A stretch of 37,391 nt of DNA from a bacterium (GTDB taxonomy: Bacteria > Planctomycetota > Phycisphaerae > Phycisphaerales > UBA1924): assembly GCA_024743075.1 (NCBI GenBank), contig JANSXG010000012.1, positions 1 to 37,391 on the forward strand, given 5' to 3'. The translations under genes and the position numbers were made by a program. Positions 1 to 8,093 of the stretch are shown here, piece after piece. Position 1 is the first letter of the stretch, and each line of letters starts with the position of its first letter. The notes under the pieces were generated by a model, which searched no databases, was not told the DNA's origin, and was given only the letters and a program-made list of their open reading frames with translations.

Positions 1-901
1 CGATGATGTTGTCGGGCTTGATGTCCTTGTGCCACAGCCCGCCGCGATGGTAGACGCTCAGCGTTTCGAGCAGTTCGGCGATCAGCGTCAGGGTGTAGCG
101 CATCCGGCGCGGGTCGAGCCCGCCGGCGCCGCTTTCGGCGTGCAGACGCTGCGTGAGGGCGCCCATCGCCTCGCCGGGCACGTACGGCATCACGTAGAAG
201 AATCGTTCGTCGGTGAGCTCGTGCTCCAGCACCAGGCCGAGTTTCTTCGCGGCCTCCAGCGCGCGGCTCTCTCGCACGATCTGGGGCATGCTCGAGCCGT
301 CCTTGAGCGAGAAGCTCTTGATGACAACCTGATCGACATCGGTGATGCCGCGCCGCTCGAAGATCGCCAGCCTTCGCGCGTCGGGCTCGGCGACGAACAG
401 TTTCCCGCCCGAGCCGCCGCCCTTGAGCGAGCCGATGATCGTGTACCCGTCAAACTCGCCGGTGCGCTTCGACGGCTTGTCGGAACCCGGAGCCGCGGCC
501 ATGGCGTTCGCCACGCGCACCTCGACGCCCTCGGTCAGGCCCGAGAGCAGCAGGAAGCGAGCCGGGTGACCGATGCAGACGCGGTACATCGCGCGGGCAG
601 CGGTCGAGAGTTCGGCACGGAATGCGCGTCCGTAGTGATTGGCGTTGGACCAGCGTGCGATGACGACGTTGAGCACAATGAGCAGCGAGAGCGCGATCGC
701 CGCGAAGATCGCCCCGATGATTCGAAAGACATCACCGATTTCGCCGGAGATGAAACGGTAAAAGTGTCGGATGACCAGACCGACCCCGCGAAAGAACACC
801 TTGAAGAACTTGATCGCGAAGAGGATCAGGAACACGCCCAGGACGGCGGCCATGATGCCGCCGACGATCAGGACCAGGATGCCAGCTAATGAAACGCCCA
901 T
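1..901 (-). CDS. membrane-anchored Ser/Thr protein kinase, 3' end outside window
   Basis: The reading frame runs off the window edge, leaving the first 300 residues. Two hydrophobic segments (about residues 5-30 and 60-83) precede a protein kinase domain that starts near residue 150. I see a glycine-rich loop (about 157-167), a candidate VAIK-type lysine (VVIKSF, Lys195) and the catalytic loop HKDIKPDN near 291-298. The usual HRD arginine is a lysine, so this is not a classical RD kinase. The start is chosen because GGAGG lies about 7 nt upstream of the ATG. It begins 34 nt after the stop of the sigma factor gene on the same strand, so the two probably form an operon. Pairing of ECF-like sigma factors with Ser/Thr kinases is known from Planctomycetota; that this kinase acts on this sigma factor is inference. 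The membrane segments lie before the kinase domain, whereas in many bacterial receptor kinases the kinase domain comes first. Confidence 0.85.
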   Translation of the reverse strand, partial: MGVSLAGILVLIVGGIMAAVLGVFLILFAIKFFKVFFRGVGLVIRHFYRFISGEIGDVFRIIGAIFAAIALSLLIVLNVVIARWSNANHYGRAFRAELSTAARAMYRVCIGHPARFLLLSGLTEGVEVRVANAMAAAPGSDKPSKRTGEFDGYTIIGSLKGGGSGGKLFVAEPDARRLAIFERRGITDVDQVVIKSFSLKDGSSMPQIVRESRALEAAKKLGLVLEHELTDERFFYVMPYVPGEAMGALTQRLHAESGAGGLDPRRMRYTLTLIAELLETLSVYHRGGLWHKDIKPDNII

Positions 902-935
902 CGAATACTCCTCCGTTCCGGCTCAGGTGAGCCGA

Positions 936-1688
936 TCAACGGAACGCGGGGTCTTGCTCTCCTCGGCGATCTTCCATCTCCTGGCGGTAGATCTCGGCGA
1001 TCGCTTCGTCGAACAGCGCGTCCTCCGCATTGGTGGGATTCAGGGTCAGTCCGTTTCGCTCCGCCTCGCCGATTTCGTCCTGCGTAAAGGAATAGGTGTA
1101 GATCACTTCGCCCAACCGGGCACGGAGCAGGCCCCGGACCTTCGCCAGACGCCGGCTGACGGTCGGTTCGCTGACGCCCAGCGATTCAGCGACCTCTTTC
1201 CCGGGCTGTCCGTCGAGACATCGCATCTGGAACACCGCGAAGTCTGAAAACTCGGCCTCTCGCTCCACCAGGCGGATGGCCTTGGTCACTTTGGCGCGGA
1301 AGACCCGAGCCTCGTACTCGCCGTCTGGGCTCGTGCCCGCGGCCTCGCTCATCCAGGCCTCTTCCAGCGAGATCCCTCGGTTGCCCTTGCCCCGTTTGAG
1401 AGCCATGCGCCGGTCCATCTCGTCGCCCAGCGTGTGCTTCGCGATGGCCAGGAGCCATGTGCTGAAGCGGGCGCCTTTGGCGGGGTCGTAGCGGTCGATG
1501 GAGTCCGAAAGCGCCGCCAGCGTCTCCTGAGAGAGGTCGCGCACCGTCTCGTTGCCGATCCGTCCGCGCCCCCACTTGGCGAGTTGGGCCTCCAGAACCG
1601 GGCCGAACGTCTCCCAGAGCTCGTACCAGGCGGCGGTATCCCGGGCCCGAAGGCGCGCGACGAAGCCGGTGGTGAGATTGTTCAGCAT
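936..1688 (-). CDS. ECF-like RNA polymerase sigma factor
   Basis: A 250-residue protein with sigma-70 region 2 at about residues 10-95 (with DLSQETLAAL and the aromatic/basic FSTWLLAIAKH stretch) and region 4 at about 145-195, containing the helix-turn-helix GKEVAESLGVSEPTVSRRL. There is no region 1.1 or 3, which fits the ECF group. A tail of about 55 residues after region 4 is longer than in minimal ECF factors and could be a regulatory extension. I chose the ATG at 1688, with AGGGA just upstream, over an in-frame ATG at 1739 that has no ribosome binding site. The downstream gene encodes a membrane Ser/Thr kinase, suggesting phosphorylation control rather than a classical anti-sigma factor; that is inference. 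The 293 bp to the divergent gene at 1982 must hold the promoters of both, but I see no convincing elements there. Confidence 0.85.
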   Translation of the reverse strand: MLNNLTTGFVARLRARDTAAWYELWETFGPVLEAQLAKWGRGRIGNETVRDLSQETLAALSDSIDRYDPAKGARFSTWLLAIAKHTLGDEMDRRMALKRGKGNRGISLEEAWMSEAAGTSPDGEYEARVFRAKVTKAIRLVEREAEFSDFAVFQMRCLDGQPGKEVAESLGVSEPTVSRRLAKVRGLLRARLGEVIYTYSFTQDEIGEAERNGLTLNPTNAEDALFDEAIAEIYRQEMEDRRGEQDPAFR

Positions 1689-1981
1689 GGGTTCCCTGCT
1701 CGTAAATAGGCAATTTGTTCCGCGTTCGCGGCTCAGCATCCAGAATACGCCATTTCTTGCGGGTGTCCTGTCTCATTCCTGGCCTTGAGCGACACGCAAT
1801 GGCCGGGGGAGCCTCGTTGGGGAGCGCCAGGCACGGCTTGCGAAAGTTTTTTGCAAAAGAGCGAAATCGGCTCCGCGAGATCCGGAACAAGGTGGCGGAC
1901 CGGGTCAATCGGGACCCGCACACCGGAACGAACGCGACGAGCGAATGTGAGCCCGCCGCGAGCAGAGAGAAAGGATCCGTA

Positions 1982-2953
1982 ATGGCCTGCTGCACCAAAC
2001 CCCTGTTTCGCCTCGCTGTGATCGGCGGTCTTGCCGCGGGAGGCGTCTTCCTTATCTCGCAGACCCCGCGGGGCGGCGCAATGATTTCTCAGGTGAAGAG
2101 CAAGATCACCAACACCATCGACTCGGCGATCGACGATCCCATCGCCCTGCGGGCTCAGCTCCGGAATCTGGAACGCCAGTACCCCGAGCGCATCGCCAAG
2201 GTTCGCGGCGAACTCGCCGAACTGAACCAGCAGTCGGATCGCCTGGAGCGCGACCGGGCGGTGGCTCTGAAGGTCGTGGAGATGGCGTCGAATGATCTCG
2301 ATGTCCTCACCGCCCGCCTCGATCAGGCCCGGAATGTCCGACAGGACTCACCGCACGCGGTGATCAACGTTCGCTTCGAAGACCGCACCATGTCGCTCGA
2401 AGAGAGTTACAACCGTGCGACCGAGATCCGCAACACGGTGCAGGCCTACACGGTCCGCGCCTCGGAAGCCGAGCGGAGCCTGCAGGTTCTCAATCAGCAG
2501 TCCGGTCGCCTCACCGATCTGCTCAACGAGCTCGAGTCGGAGCACACTGCGTTCCAGACGCAGCTCGCCCAGCTCGACGGCCAGATTGAGGTCATCGCTC
2601 GCAACGAGAAACTCATCGACATGGTCGAAGAGCGCGAGAAGGCGATCCGCAACCTCGACCGCTTCGAGAGCGTCAGCCTCGACCAGGTCACCGGTCGCAT
2701 GGCCAAGATCCAGGCCGAGCAGGAAGCCCGTTTGACCAGTCTGCTCTCCGGCGCCGAGCGTCGCAGCTACGAAGACATGGCCGAGCAGGAGCTCAGTCGC
2801 GAGCAGTCCGCTCGGGAGATCTTCGAAAGCACGATGAAGCTTCCCTTCGAGCTGCCCCGCGAGACCATCGAAATCGGTGACGACGGCGAGGTCGAGCACG
2901 ACAGCGACAGCCGCGGTCCGGTGGCTTCCCGCGACACCGTGATTATCGACTGA
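1982..2953 (+). CDS. membrane-anchored coiled-coil protein of unknown function
   Basis: A 323-residue protein. Residues 8-27 form one hydrophobic segment (membrane anchor or uncleaved signal). The rest is almost all predicted heptad-rich helix (about 55-110 and 150-270), full of Glu, Arg, Gln and Leu. The start follows AGAAAGGA at good spacing; the frame stays open upstream but that part has no ribosome binding site and low-quality sequence. I do not recognise the family. It resembles envelope coiled-coil proteins in general layout only. It is divergent from the sigma-kinase pair, so it could belong to the same regulon, but nothing in the sequence proves this. A clear terminator follows. Confidence 0.75.
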   Translation: MACCTKPLFRLAVIGGLAAGGVFLISQTPRGGAMISQVKSKITNTIDSAIDDPIALRAQLRNLERQYPERIAKVRGELAELNQQSDRLERDRAVALKVVEMASNDLDVLTARLDQARNVRQDSPHAVINVRFEDRTMSLEESYNRATEIRNTVQAYTVRASEAERSLQVLNQQSGRLTDLLNELESEHTAFQTQLAQLDGQIEVIARNEKLIDMVEEREKAIRNLDRFESVSLDQVTGRMAKIQAEQEARLTSLLSGAERRSYEDMAEQELSREQSAREIFESTMKLPFELPRETIEIGDDGEVEHDSDSRGPVASRDTVIID

Positions 2954-2983
2954 TCGAACCTCTCACTCTCTGGCCGCACTCTC

Positions 2984-3016
2984 GGGCGGCGCACCTCAGC
3001 GGTGCGTCGCCCTTTT
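2984..3016 (+). terminator. intrinsic terminator of the coiled-coil gene
   Basis: A 12-bp stem (2984-2995 with 3001-3012, one G-U pair), a 5-nt loop and then TTTT. It lies 30 nt after the stop at 2953, on the plus strand, and just before the end of the converging minus-strand gene. Confidence 0.75.
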
Positions 3017-3028
3017 CGTGCGCCGCGA

Positions 3029-5752
3029 TCAGTTCGCCGAAGTCCGGCCTGCTCGCTCTTCGATCAGGCGACGCACGGCGTCGAGGCGGAGGCGGTGTTG
3101 CTCGCGGTCCGGCTCGATCTCGGTCAGCGCGAGGATGTGGCGTTCGGCCTCTCTGAGTTCACCGGCCTGGATCGATGCAGCCGCGGCTATCTCGCGGTTG
3201 GTGGCGTCGAATGGCGCGACGCGCGTGGCCCGTGTGGCGTACTCAAAGGCTTTCTCGCGATTGCCCCGCGCGGTGTGCAGGCGCGCGAGACGAGAGGCGT
3301 ACGCCGCAGAGTAGTTCTCGCGTGCGTCAAGAAACTCGAGATGCGGAATGGCCCGCCATGGCTCGTCGGAGTCGAGGTAGAGGCGAGCAAGGTTCTGGTG
3401 GGGCATGGGGTCCACAGGGCGGGCCGCGGCGTATCGCTCAAGCAGTTCGATGAGCCGCTCGTCGATCACGCCGCCATTGATCGTGATCTGCTCCTGCAGG
3501 TAGAGCTCCAGCAGGTCCGGGTGGTCCGGGTGGTCGAGCAACCAGTATTCGACGAGGTCCGGCGTGATGCGGATAAGCCGAGGCTGAAAGTCCGGGCTCG
3601 CCGCGCCGCCGGTGACCTTCAGCGCCGCCTTCGACGCGAACTCCGCGAGCGACTCGGAAACAGCCTCTTCCAGTTCGATGTCCTGCATCGATTCGGCGAT
3701 CCGCAGCTGGCGGAGGCTCGGCTCGCTGACCATGCCCCAAGACGCGGCATCGCGGTACGCCCACTCCTGGAACCGCTCGAAGAATTCCTGCTGGCTTATG
3801 CCGAGGACCTCGGTCATCGCGGCGTCTTCACGCTCGCCGCTCGCGTACGCCTCCATGAGCTGCAGCGGTGCGCTCTCGCCCCACTCGGAGGCGATGAACT
3901 CGTACATCCAGTGGCCCTGCGCGTAGGCCTGAGGGCGAGAGTCGGTGCGCGTGAACGCGAGGTTGATCTCACGCATGTCGAACAGCGTGCCGTTGAGCAG
4001 GGCCTGCGTGAGCAGCTGCGCTCGCGAGAAGTCATGCGGGGCTTCCTCGCTGTAGACCGCCGCGGCTTCCGTGAACCAGTGGGGGATGCGGTTGCGCGTC
4101 TTGCTGAGCGTGATCGTGTGGGCATACTCGTGCCGGAATACGCGCAGCCAGTCGTACTCGCCCATGTTCCGCTTGCCGACGCGCGGCACTTCCATCGCGA
4201 TCAGAGGGCCCGTCGCCGCGGCGACGGTATGGATCCCGGGCATGCCGACGATCCGCACCGCGAACCACTGATTATCCGGCGCGAGCTCGAGGACCGCTTT
4301 GAACTCCGGCTGGTGGTCGTAAATGTCCACAAGGTCGGCGTGAACGGACTCGATTGGCTCGATCATCTCGCGTGCGAGCACCGCGTCCATGCCGGGGCGG
4401 AACCGCACGAGGAAGTTGTCGCTCTCGATGGTCTCCCATGTCCGCAGGTCTTCCAGCAGCTTGATGCTGTTCGCGACACGCACGTTGAACGGGTCGAGCT
4501 GCTGCGCGCGGCTGAGCGCCTCGTAGGCCTCGGCGTCTCGGGCCGCCTGCACGAGCAGCAGGCCGAGTTCGGCATGCCCGCGTGGATCGTTGGGCTGCAT
4601 CGCGATCGCGCGGCGCAGATACTCCGCCGATTCGGCGTACTGGCGACGCTCGGACAGCGACTCACCGACGCGCAGCAGGGCAAGCGGCGAGCCCGGTGAC
4701 AATTGTGCGAAGGCTTCGATTGCTCGCTCGGTGCGCGCCGTGTCGTAACTCATGGCCTCGACGCCCGCGTGCAACGCCGCAACATCGCGGCTGCGCGGGT
4801 ACCAGGCCCGGGCTCGGGCGAGGAAGGATGCTGCGCGGCCCGGATCGTTCTCGCGCATCCAGCGCCGGGCTCGGATCAGTTCGGCATCCAGCGAGGGCAT
4901 CGCCCGATCGGGCGCGATCCGCTCGACGTTGAGGTCGAGTCGACGGGCCACCGACGCGGCCCCGTCCACATTCAGGCCGTCGACCTGCGTATCGCCGAGC
5001 AGACGCCACGCCTCGGCGACCATCGGATTGATCGCAAGCACCTGCTGCAGGACTTCGATCCCGCTCTCGCGGTTGCCTCTTTCGAGCAGGAGTTCAGCTT
5101 CGAGCAGCAGCGCGGGCCAGTACAGACGGTCGATCTGCTGGTGAACCTTGCTGAGCAGCCCGATCATCCGGTTGAACTCCGTGGCCGGCCTGCCGTCGAG
5201 CTTGGCCTGCAGGCGCAGCGCCCGCACGCCGGCGACGATGCCCTGCGCATCGGAAACGCGGTCGGCGCGGGCGAGGTCCGCCAGCACCGGCTGAAGCGCT
5301 TCGCGCGCCCGATCGAACTCGCCCAATCTCTCAAGCGACTCGGCGAGGAGCACGCGAGCTTCGTTCGAGTCGATACCTTCGAGCAGCTCGATGGCGTTGA
5401 TCAGTTCACCGCCGCGAACCAGTGATTGCGCCCGCAGGAGCGCGGGGACGCCCTCGCGATCGAACACCGGGTGGGCGTACGCGCCGGTGATCAACGCCGC
5501 TCGTGCGAGCGTCTCGGTCGATGCGAGATCGGCCTCGGTCCACAGGCCGTGGAACACCCGGCGCTCGATCCGTTCCTCTCCCGAGAGATAGGGCAGGTCG
5601 ATCACGCGAAGCACAGCGGGCAGCGGGTCGGGCGCACCAGCGGGCGGCGCCATATCCGGGTTCAGCGACGGCTGCGCCGATGCGGTCACGCTGACCGTAA
5701 ACGCCAGGCCGACCGAAGCAAGCAGGCGCCGAACTGGCGTGGCTCGGATCAT
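3029..5752 (-). CDS. exported TPR protein with peptidase-MA-like zinc protease domain
   Basis: A 907-residue protein with a signal peptide (about 1-26, ending at an Ala-rich cleavage site). It has tetratricopeptide-like repeats at about 110-430, a gluzincin-type metallopeptidase domain at about 440-690 and more TPR-like repeats to the C-terminus. The active site reads HEYAH at 541-545, with the likely third zinc ligand Glu562 in WFTEAAAVYSEE, the layout of the peptidase MA/DUF1570-like group. It presumably acts in the periplasm or at the cell surface; the substrate is unknown. The ATG overlaps the stop of the upstream LolA-like gene (ATGA at 5749-5752), so translation is coupled and the two products probably work together. 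All metal ligands appear intact. Confidence 0.8.
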   Translation of the reverse strand: MIRATPVRRLLASVGLAFTVSVTASAQPSLNPDMAPPAGAPDPLPAVLRVIDLPYLSGEERIERRVFHGLWTEADLASTETLARAALITGAYAHPVFDREGVPALLRAQSLVRGGELINAIELLEGIDSNEARVLLAESLERLGEFDRAREALQPVLADLARADRVSDAQGIVAGVRALRLQAKLDGRPATEFNRMIGLLSKVHQQIDRLYWPALLLEAELLLERGNRESGIEVLQQVLAINPMVAEAWRLLGDTQVDGLNVDGAASVARRLDLNVERIAPDRAMPSLDAELIRARRWMRENDPGRAASFLARARAWYPRSRDVAALHAGVEAMSYDTARTERAIEAFAQLSPGSPLALLRVGESLSERRQYAESAEYLRRAIAMQPNDPRGHAELGLLLVQAARDAEAYEALSRAQQLDPFNVRVANSIKLLEDLRTWETIESDNFLVRFRPGMDAVLAREMIEPIESVHADLVDIYDHQPEFKAVLELAPDNQWFAVRIVGMPGIHTVAAATGPLIAMEVPRVGKRNMGEYDWLRVFRHEYAHTITLSKTRNRIPHWFTEAAAVYSEEAPHDFSRAQLLTQALLNGTLFDMREINLAFTRTDSRPQAYAQGHWMYEFIASEWGESAPLQLMEAYASGEREDAAMTEVLGISQQEFFERFQEWAYRDAASWGMVSEPSLRQLRIAESMQDIELEEAVSESLAEFASKAALKVTGGAASPDFQPRLIRITPDLVEYWLLDHPDHPDLLELYLQEQITINGGVIDERLIELLERYAAARPVDPMPHQNLARLYLDSDEPWRAIPHLEFLDARENYSAAYASRLARLHTARGNREKAFEYATRATRVAPFDATNREIAAAASIQAGELREAERHILALTEIEPDREQHRLRLDAVRRLIEERAGRTSAN

Positions 5753-6681
5753 TGGCCAGCCCCCTCAATCGGCAGGCGATCGATCTGAACCGTGTAGCCA
5801 TCGTCCGGCTCTGCGACCGTCATCTGCTGATCGGTAACACCCTCGTTCACTCTGACACCCGCCATGAGCACAATGGCAACATCGACTTCTCTGCCGCGAG
5901 AATTCTGCCGGCCGGCCCGCGCCATGAGGGGGAGCCAGCGGTTCGACTCGTCCGGCGATCGGAAGTACCAGAGGCGGACAGAGTCGAACCCGTCCTCGTC
6001 CTTGGCTAGCGGTGTCAGTTTGAGCTGGACCGCTTCGGTCCGCTCGTCGGCCGCCTCGACCGTCGCGCGATAGCCCCCGAACTCATCGCGTTCGTTCTCG
6101 CCGGCGGGCGCGTCGAGCGAGTCCGTCAGTTCGACAAGTTCGACCTCGTACCGCTCAAGGATGTCACTCTTGCGCTGTCCGATCGGGATGGGTAGCGGGC
6201 CCTCTCCGAGCCGCAGCGGATCGACCTCTTCGCCGACGCGTGTTATCTCGCGCTTGCGGAAGGTCTTGTCGTCGTCGTTCCGCTCGATAAGCCATCGCCC
6301 GTCAAAGGCCCACGACTCGTTCAGTTCGCGCTGAACATCGAGGTCGGCGTAGCGGTCGAAGCGCACGACAAACGATCTCATCCCGGCTCGCTGTGTCTGT
6401 CCTTCTGGCGTCCGATCACGGAAGAGCAATTCACCGGACCTGTACTGACGATCACCAAGGGTGCGGTCGATCCGGTCGTAGACGATCTGTGCTCGGAGAT
6501 CGCGCATGCCGCGATCGGCGGTCTCCAACTCGGTCAGGATCCGATCGACCTCCGGATCCGGGTGCGTCGGTTCGGTCATCGGAGCGTCCGGCAGTTCCGC
6601 AGGGGTCGTCGGGGTCTCGGGATTGCCGAGCAGGCCGGCGATCGCGAGGAGCAGGAGGCGTGTGAAGAGCAGGGGGAGCAT
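5749..6681 (-). CDS. exported LolA-like / outer-membrane lipoprotein-sorting-like protein
   Basis: A 310-residue protein with a Leu-rich signal peptide in the first 20 residues. The body alternates charged and aromatic beta-like strands, with stretches such as FVVRFDRYADLD and WAFDGRWLIER that recall the LolA/LolB-type half-barrel seen in planctomycete exported proteins. I chose the ATG at 6681 because GGAAGGA lies just upstream and the signal peptide begins there; an in-frame start at 6717 is less likely. It is coupled to the downstream zinc-peptidase gene by a 4-nt overlap. The family assignment rests on pattern only; hypothetical exported protein is the safe name. Confidence 0.65.
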   Translation of the reverse strand: MLPLLFTRLLLLAIAGLLGNPETPTTPAELPDAPMTEPTHPDPEVDRILTELETADRGMRDLRAQIVYDRIDRTLGDRQYRSGELLFRDRTPEGQTQRAGMRSFVVRFDRYADLDVQRELNESWAFDGRWLIERNDDDKTFRKREITRVGEEVDPLRLGEGPLPIPIGQRKSDILERYEVELVELTDSLDAPAGENERDEFGGYRATVEAADERTEAVQLKLTPLAKDEDGFDSVRLWYFRSPDESNRWLPLMARAGRQNSRGREVDVAIVLMAGVRVNEGVTDQQMTVAEPDDGYTVQIDRLPIEGAGQ

Positions 6682-6785
6682 GTCAGTCCTTCCGTGGTGG
6701 TCGCTCGCTCTCAACAATACCCGTCCGTTCGTGGATGGGTGCGTGGAGGCACGCGTGGTGATTCAGCGTCTCGCCGCGTCGGTGG

Positions 6786-6791
6786 TACCCT
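6786..6791 (+). promoter_or_regulatory. extended -10 element (TACCCT) for leaderless yceI-like mRNA
   Basis: TGGTACCCT fits an extended -10 (TGnTAnnnT). It ends 6 nt before the ATG at 6798, so transcription would start at or next to the start codon. No clear -35 is visible, and no ribosome binding site at proper spacing. Confidence 0.5.
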
Positions 6792-6797
6792 AGGGGT

Positions 6798-7688
6798 ATG
6801 AACGCACGTGCCCGCTCTCTGCATTCCATCGGCATCCTGCTCGCCCTGGCCGCCGGAGCGGTCGGAACGGCCGGCCAGAACTCCCAGGCGCAGGATGAGG
6901 CCGAGCCGATCGCCGTTTTCGCGCCGATCGCGGAGAACGCTCTCGAACTGGTCGTGCCGGAGGACGCCGCAGGGCAGGGAGTGATCTACCACGCCCTCCC
7001 CGGGCGCGCTATTCAGGCGACCTTCACCAGCACCATGCCGATCGAGACGTTTAAGGGCGAAACCGATGGTGTCATCGGCTTCGCGGTCGTCGAGCGACCG
7101 GAAGAACTGGCTCGGACCCTGTCCGGCGAAAGCGACTCTGGGTCGGTCGAACGCGGCGCACTGCTCGCGGCGGAATTCGCCGTCCCGGTCGATTCGATCC
7201 GGACCGGCATCGACATGCGCGACCGTCACCTCCAGACCGAGCAGTGGCTCGACGAGGCACGCCACCCCTACATCCGGTTTCGGCTCGCGTTCTTTGCCGA
7301 GCCGGTCGACGCCACACCCGACGGCTCACCGCAAGGCGCACGGACCTTCTCGGGCGCACTTGTCGGCGATATGACGATCAAAGGAGTCACCCGCCCGCTG
7401 CGCGTCGAGAACGCCCGCGTCGCCCTGCTCCCTGAGTCCGAGGCGACGCGTCGCGTCTCTCCCGGTGACCTCATGGCGCTGCGCTGTCGGTACACGCTTG
7501 CCCTCGCCGACTTCGGCATCCAGAACGCGATCGTCGGGCGCCAGGTCGCTCGCGAGATCGAGGTCGATCAGGTGATCTACCTCTCGACCGTCGGGCCCGG
7601 CGAGCAGCATGCCGATCAGTCGGAATCCGGGTCAGACGCGGAGTCGAACGAATCCGGGTCCGACGACTCGTCGAGCGACGCGAGGTAA
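6798..7688 (+). CDS. YceI-like periplasmic lipocalin-fold protein
   Basis: A 296-residue protein with a signal peptide (about 1-31, ending GTAGQNSQAQ). It carries YceI-domain hallmarks: SIRTGIDMRDRHLQ, then LDEARHPYIRF and later GDMTIKGVTRPL, in the usual order. YceI proteins are periplasmic beta-barrels that bind isoprenoid-type lipids; the ligand here is unknown. The last 25 or so residues are a Ser/Asp/Glu-rich tail outside the domain, and they overlap the converging ruvX gene by 73 bp. There is no Shine-Dalgarno sequence at normal spacing; a -10-like hexamer sits 6 nt before the ATG, suggesting a leaderless transcript. Confidence 0.8.
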   Translation: MNARARSLHSIGILLALAAGAVGTAGQNSQAQDEAEPIAVFAPIAENALELVVPEDAAGQGVIYHALPGRAIQATFTSTMPIETFKGETDGVIGFAVVERPEELARTLSGESDSGSVERGALLAAEFAVPVDSIRTGIDMRDRHLQTEQWLDEARHPYIRFRLAFFAEPVDATPDGSPQGARTFSGALVGDMTIKGVTRPLRVENARVALLPESEATRRVSPGDLMALRCRYTLALADFGIQNAIVGRQVAREIEVDQVIYLSTVGPGEQHADQSESGSDAESNESGSDDSSSDAR

Positions 7689-8083
7689 TCACGCAGAATC
7701 GCCGCGGCGGCGAGGGCATCGCGGCGCTGCTTCTTCTGCTTGTGCGTCATCCCCGACCGCGCCATCTCCCAGTCTGCCTGCACCGAGGTCAGGCGTTCGT
7801 CCTGGTAGCGCACCGGCAGATCGATGCGCTGGGTGAGTCGCTCGATGAAGGCGCGGACGAGCTTTGCCCGGGGCCCCTCCGAGCCGTCCATGTTGAACGG
7901 CATGCCAACGACGAGCTCCTCCGGCTCATGGTCTCGGATCGCCTGACAGAGCCCGTCGAGCAGCGAATCGCCGCGATTCAACGGCAGTTCGATCACACCG
8001 GCGGCGCTCACGATCCCGGACTCGTCATCGCCGGTCGCAAGGCCCGTGCGACGGTCGCCGAGATCGATCGCGAGGTAGCGCAT
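7616..8083 (-). CDS. ruvX: RuvX/YqgF Holliday-junction resolvase-like nuclease
   Basis: A 155-residue protein with the RNase H-like YqgF fold: AIDLGDRRTGLA at the N-terminus with catalytic Asp7, ELVVGMPFNMDGSEG in the middle, DERLTS and then DALAAAAIL near the end. Family members resolve Holliday junctions or process rRNA 5' ends. The ATG at 8083 is chosen because the conserved domain begins there; longer in-frame starts would lie inside nuoH. It starts 10 nt after the nuoH stop and has no obvious ribosome binding site, so it is probably translated from the nuoH transcript. The Ser/Asp-rich tail of about 20 residues is beyond the domain and overlaps the 3' end of the converging yceI-like gene. 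Confidence 0.88.
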   Translation of the reverse strand: MRYLAIDLGDRRTGLATGDDESGIVSAAGVIELPLNRGDSLLDGLCQAIRDHEPEELVVGMPFNMDGSEGPRAKLVRAFIERLTQRIDLPVRYQDERLTSVQADWEMARSGMTHKQKKQRRDALAAAAILRDYLASLDESSDPDSFDSASDPDSD

Positions 8084-8093
8084 GGTCCGGCGA

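Noticed and set aside
3002-4699. A 565-codon plus-strand frame opposite the TPR zinc peptidase
   Set aside because: High-GC antisense artefact; the minus strand has a signal peptide, TPRs and HEYAH.
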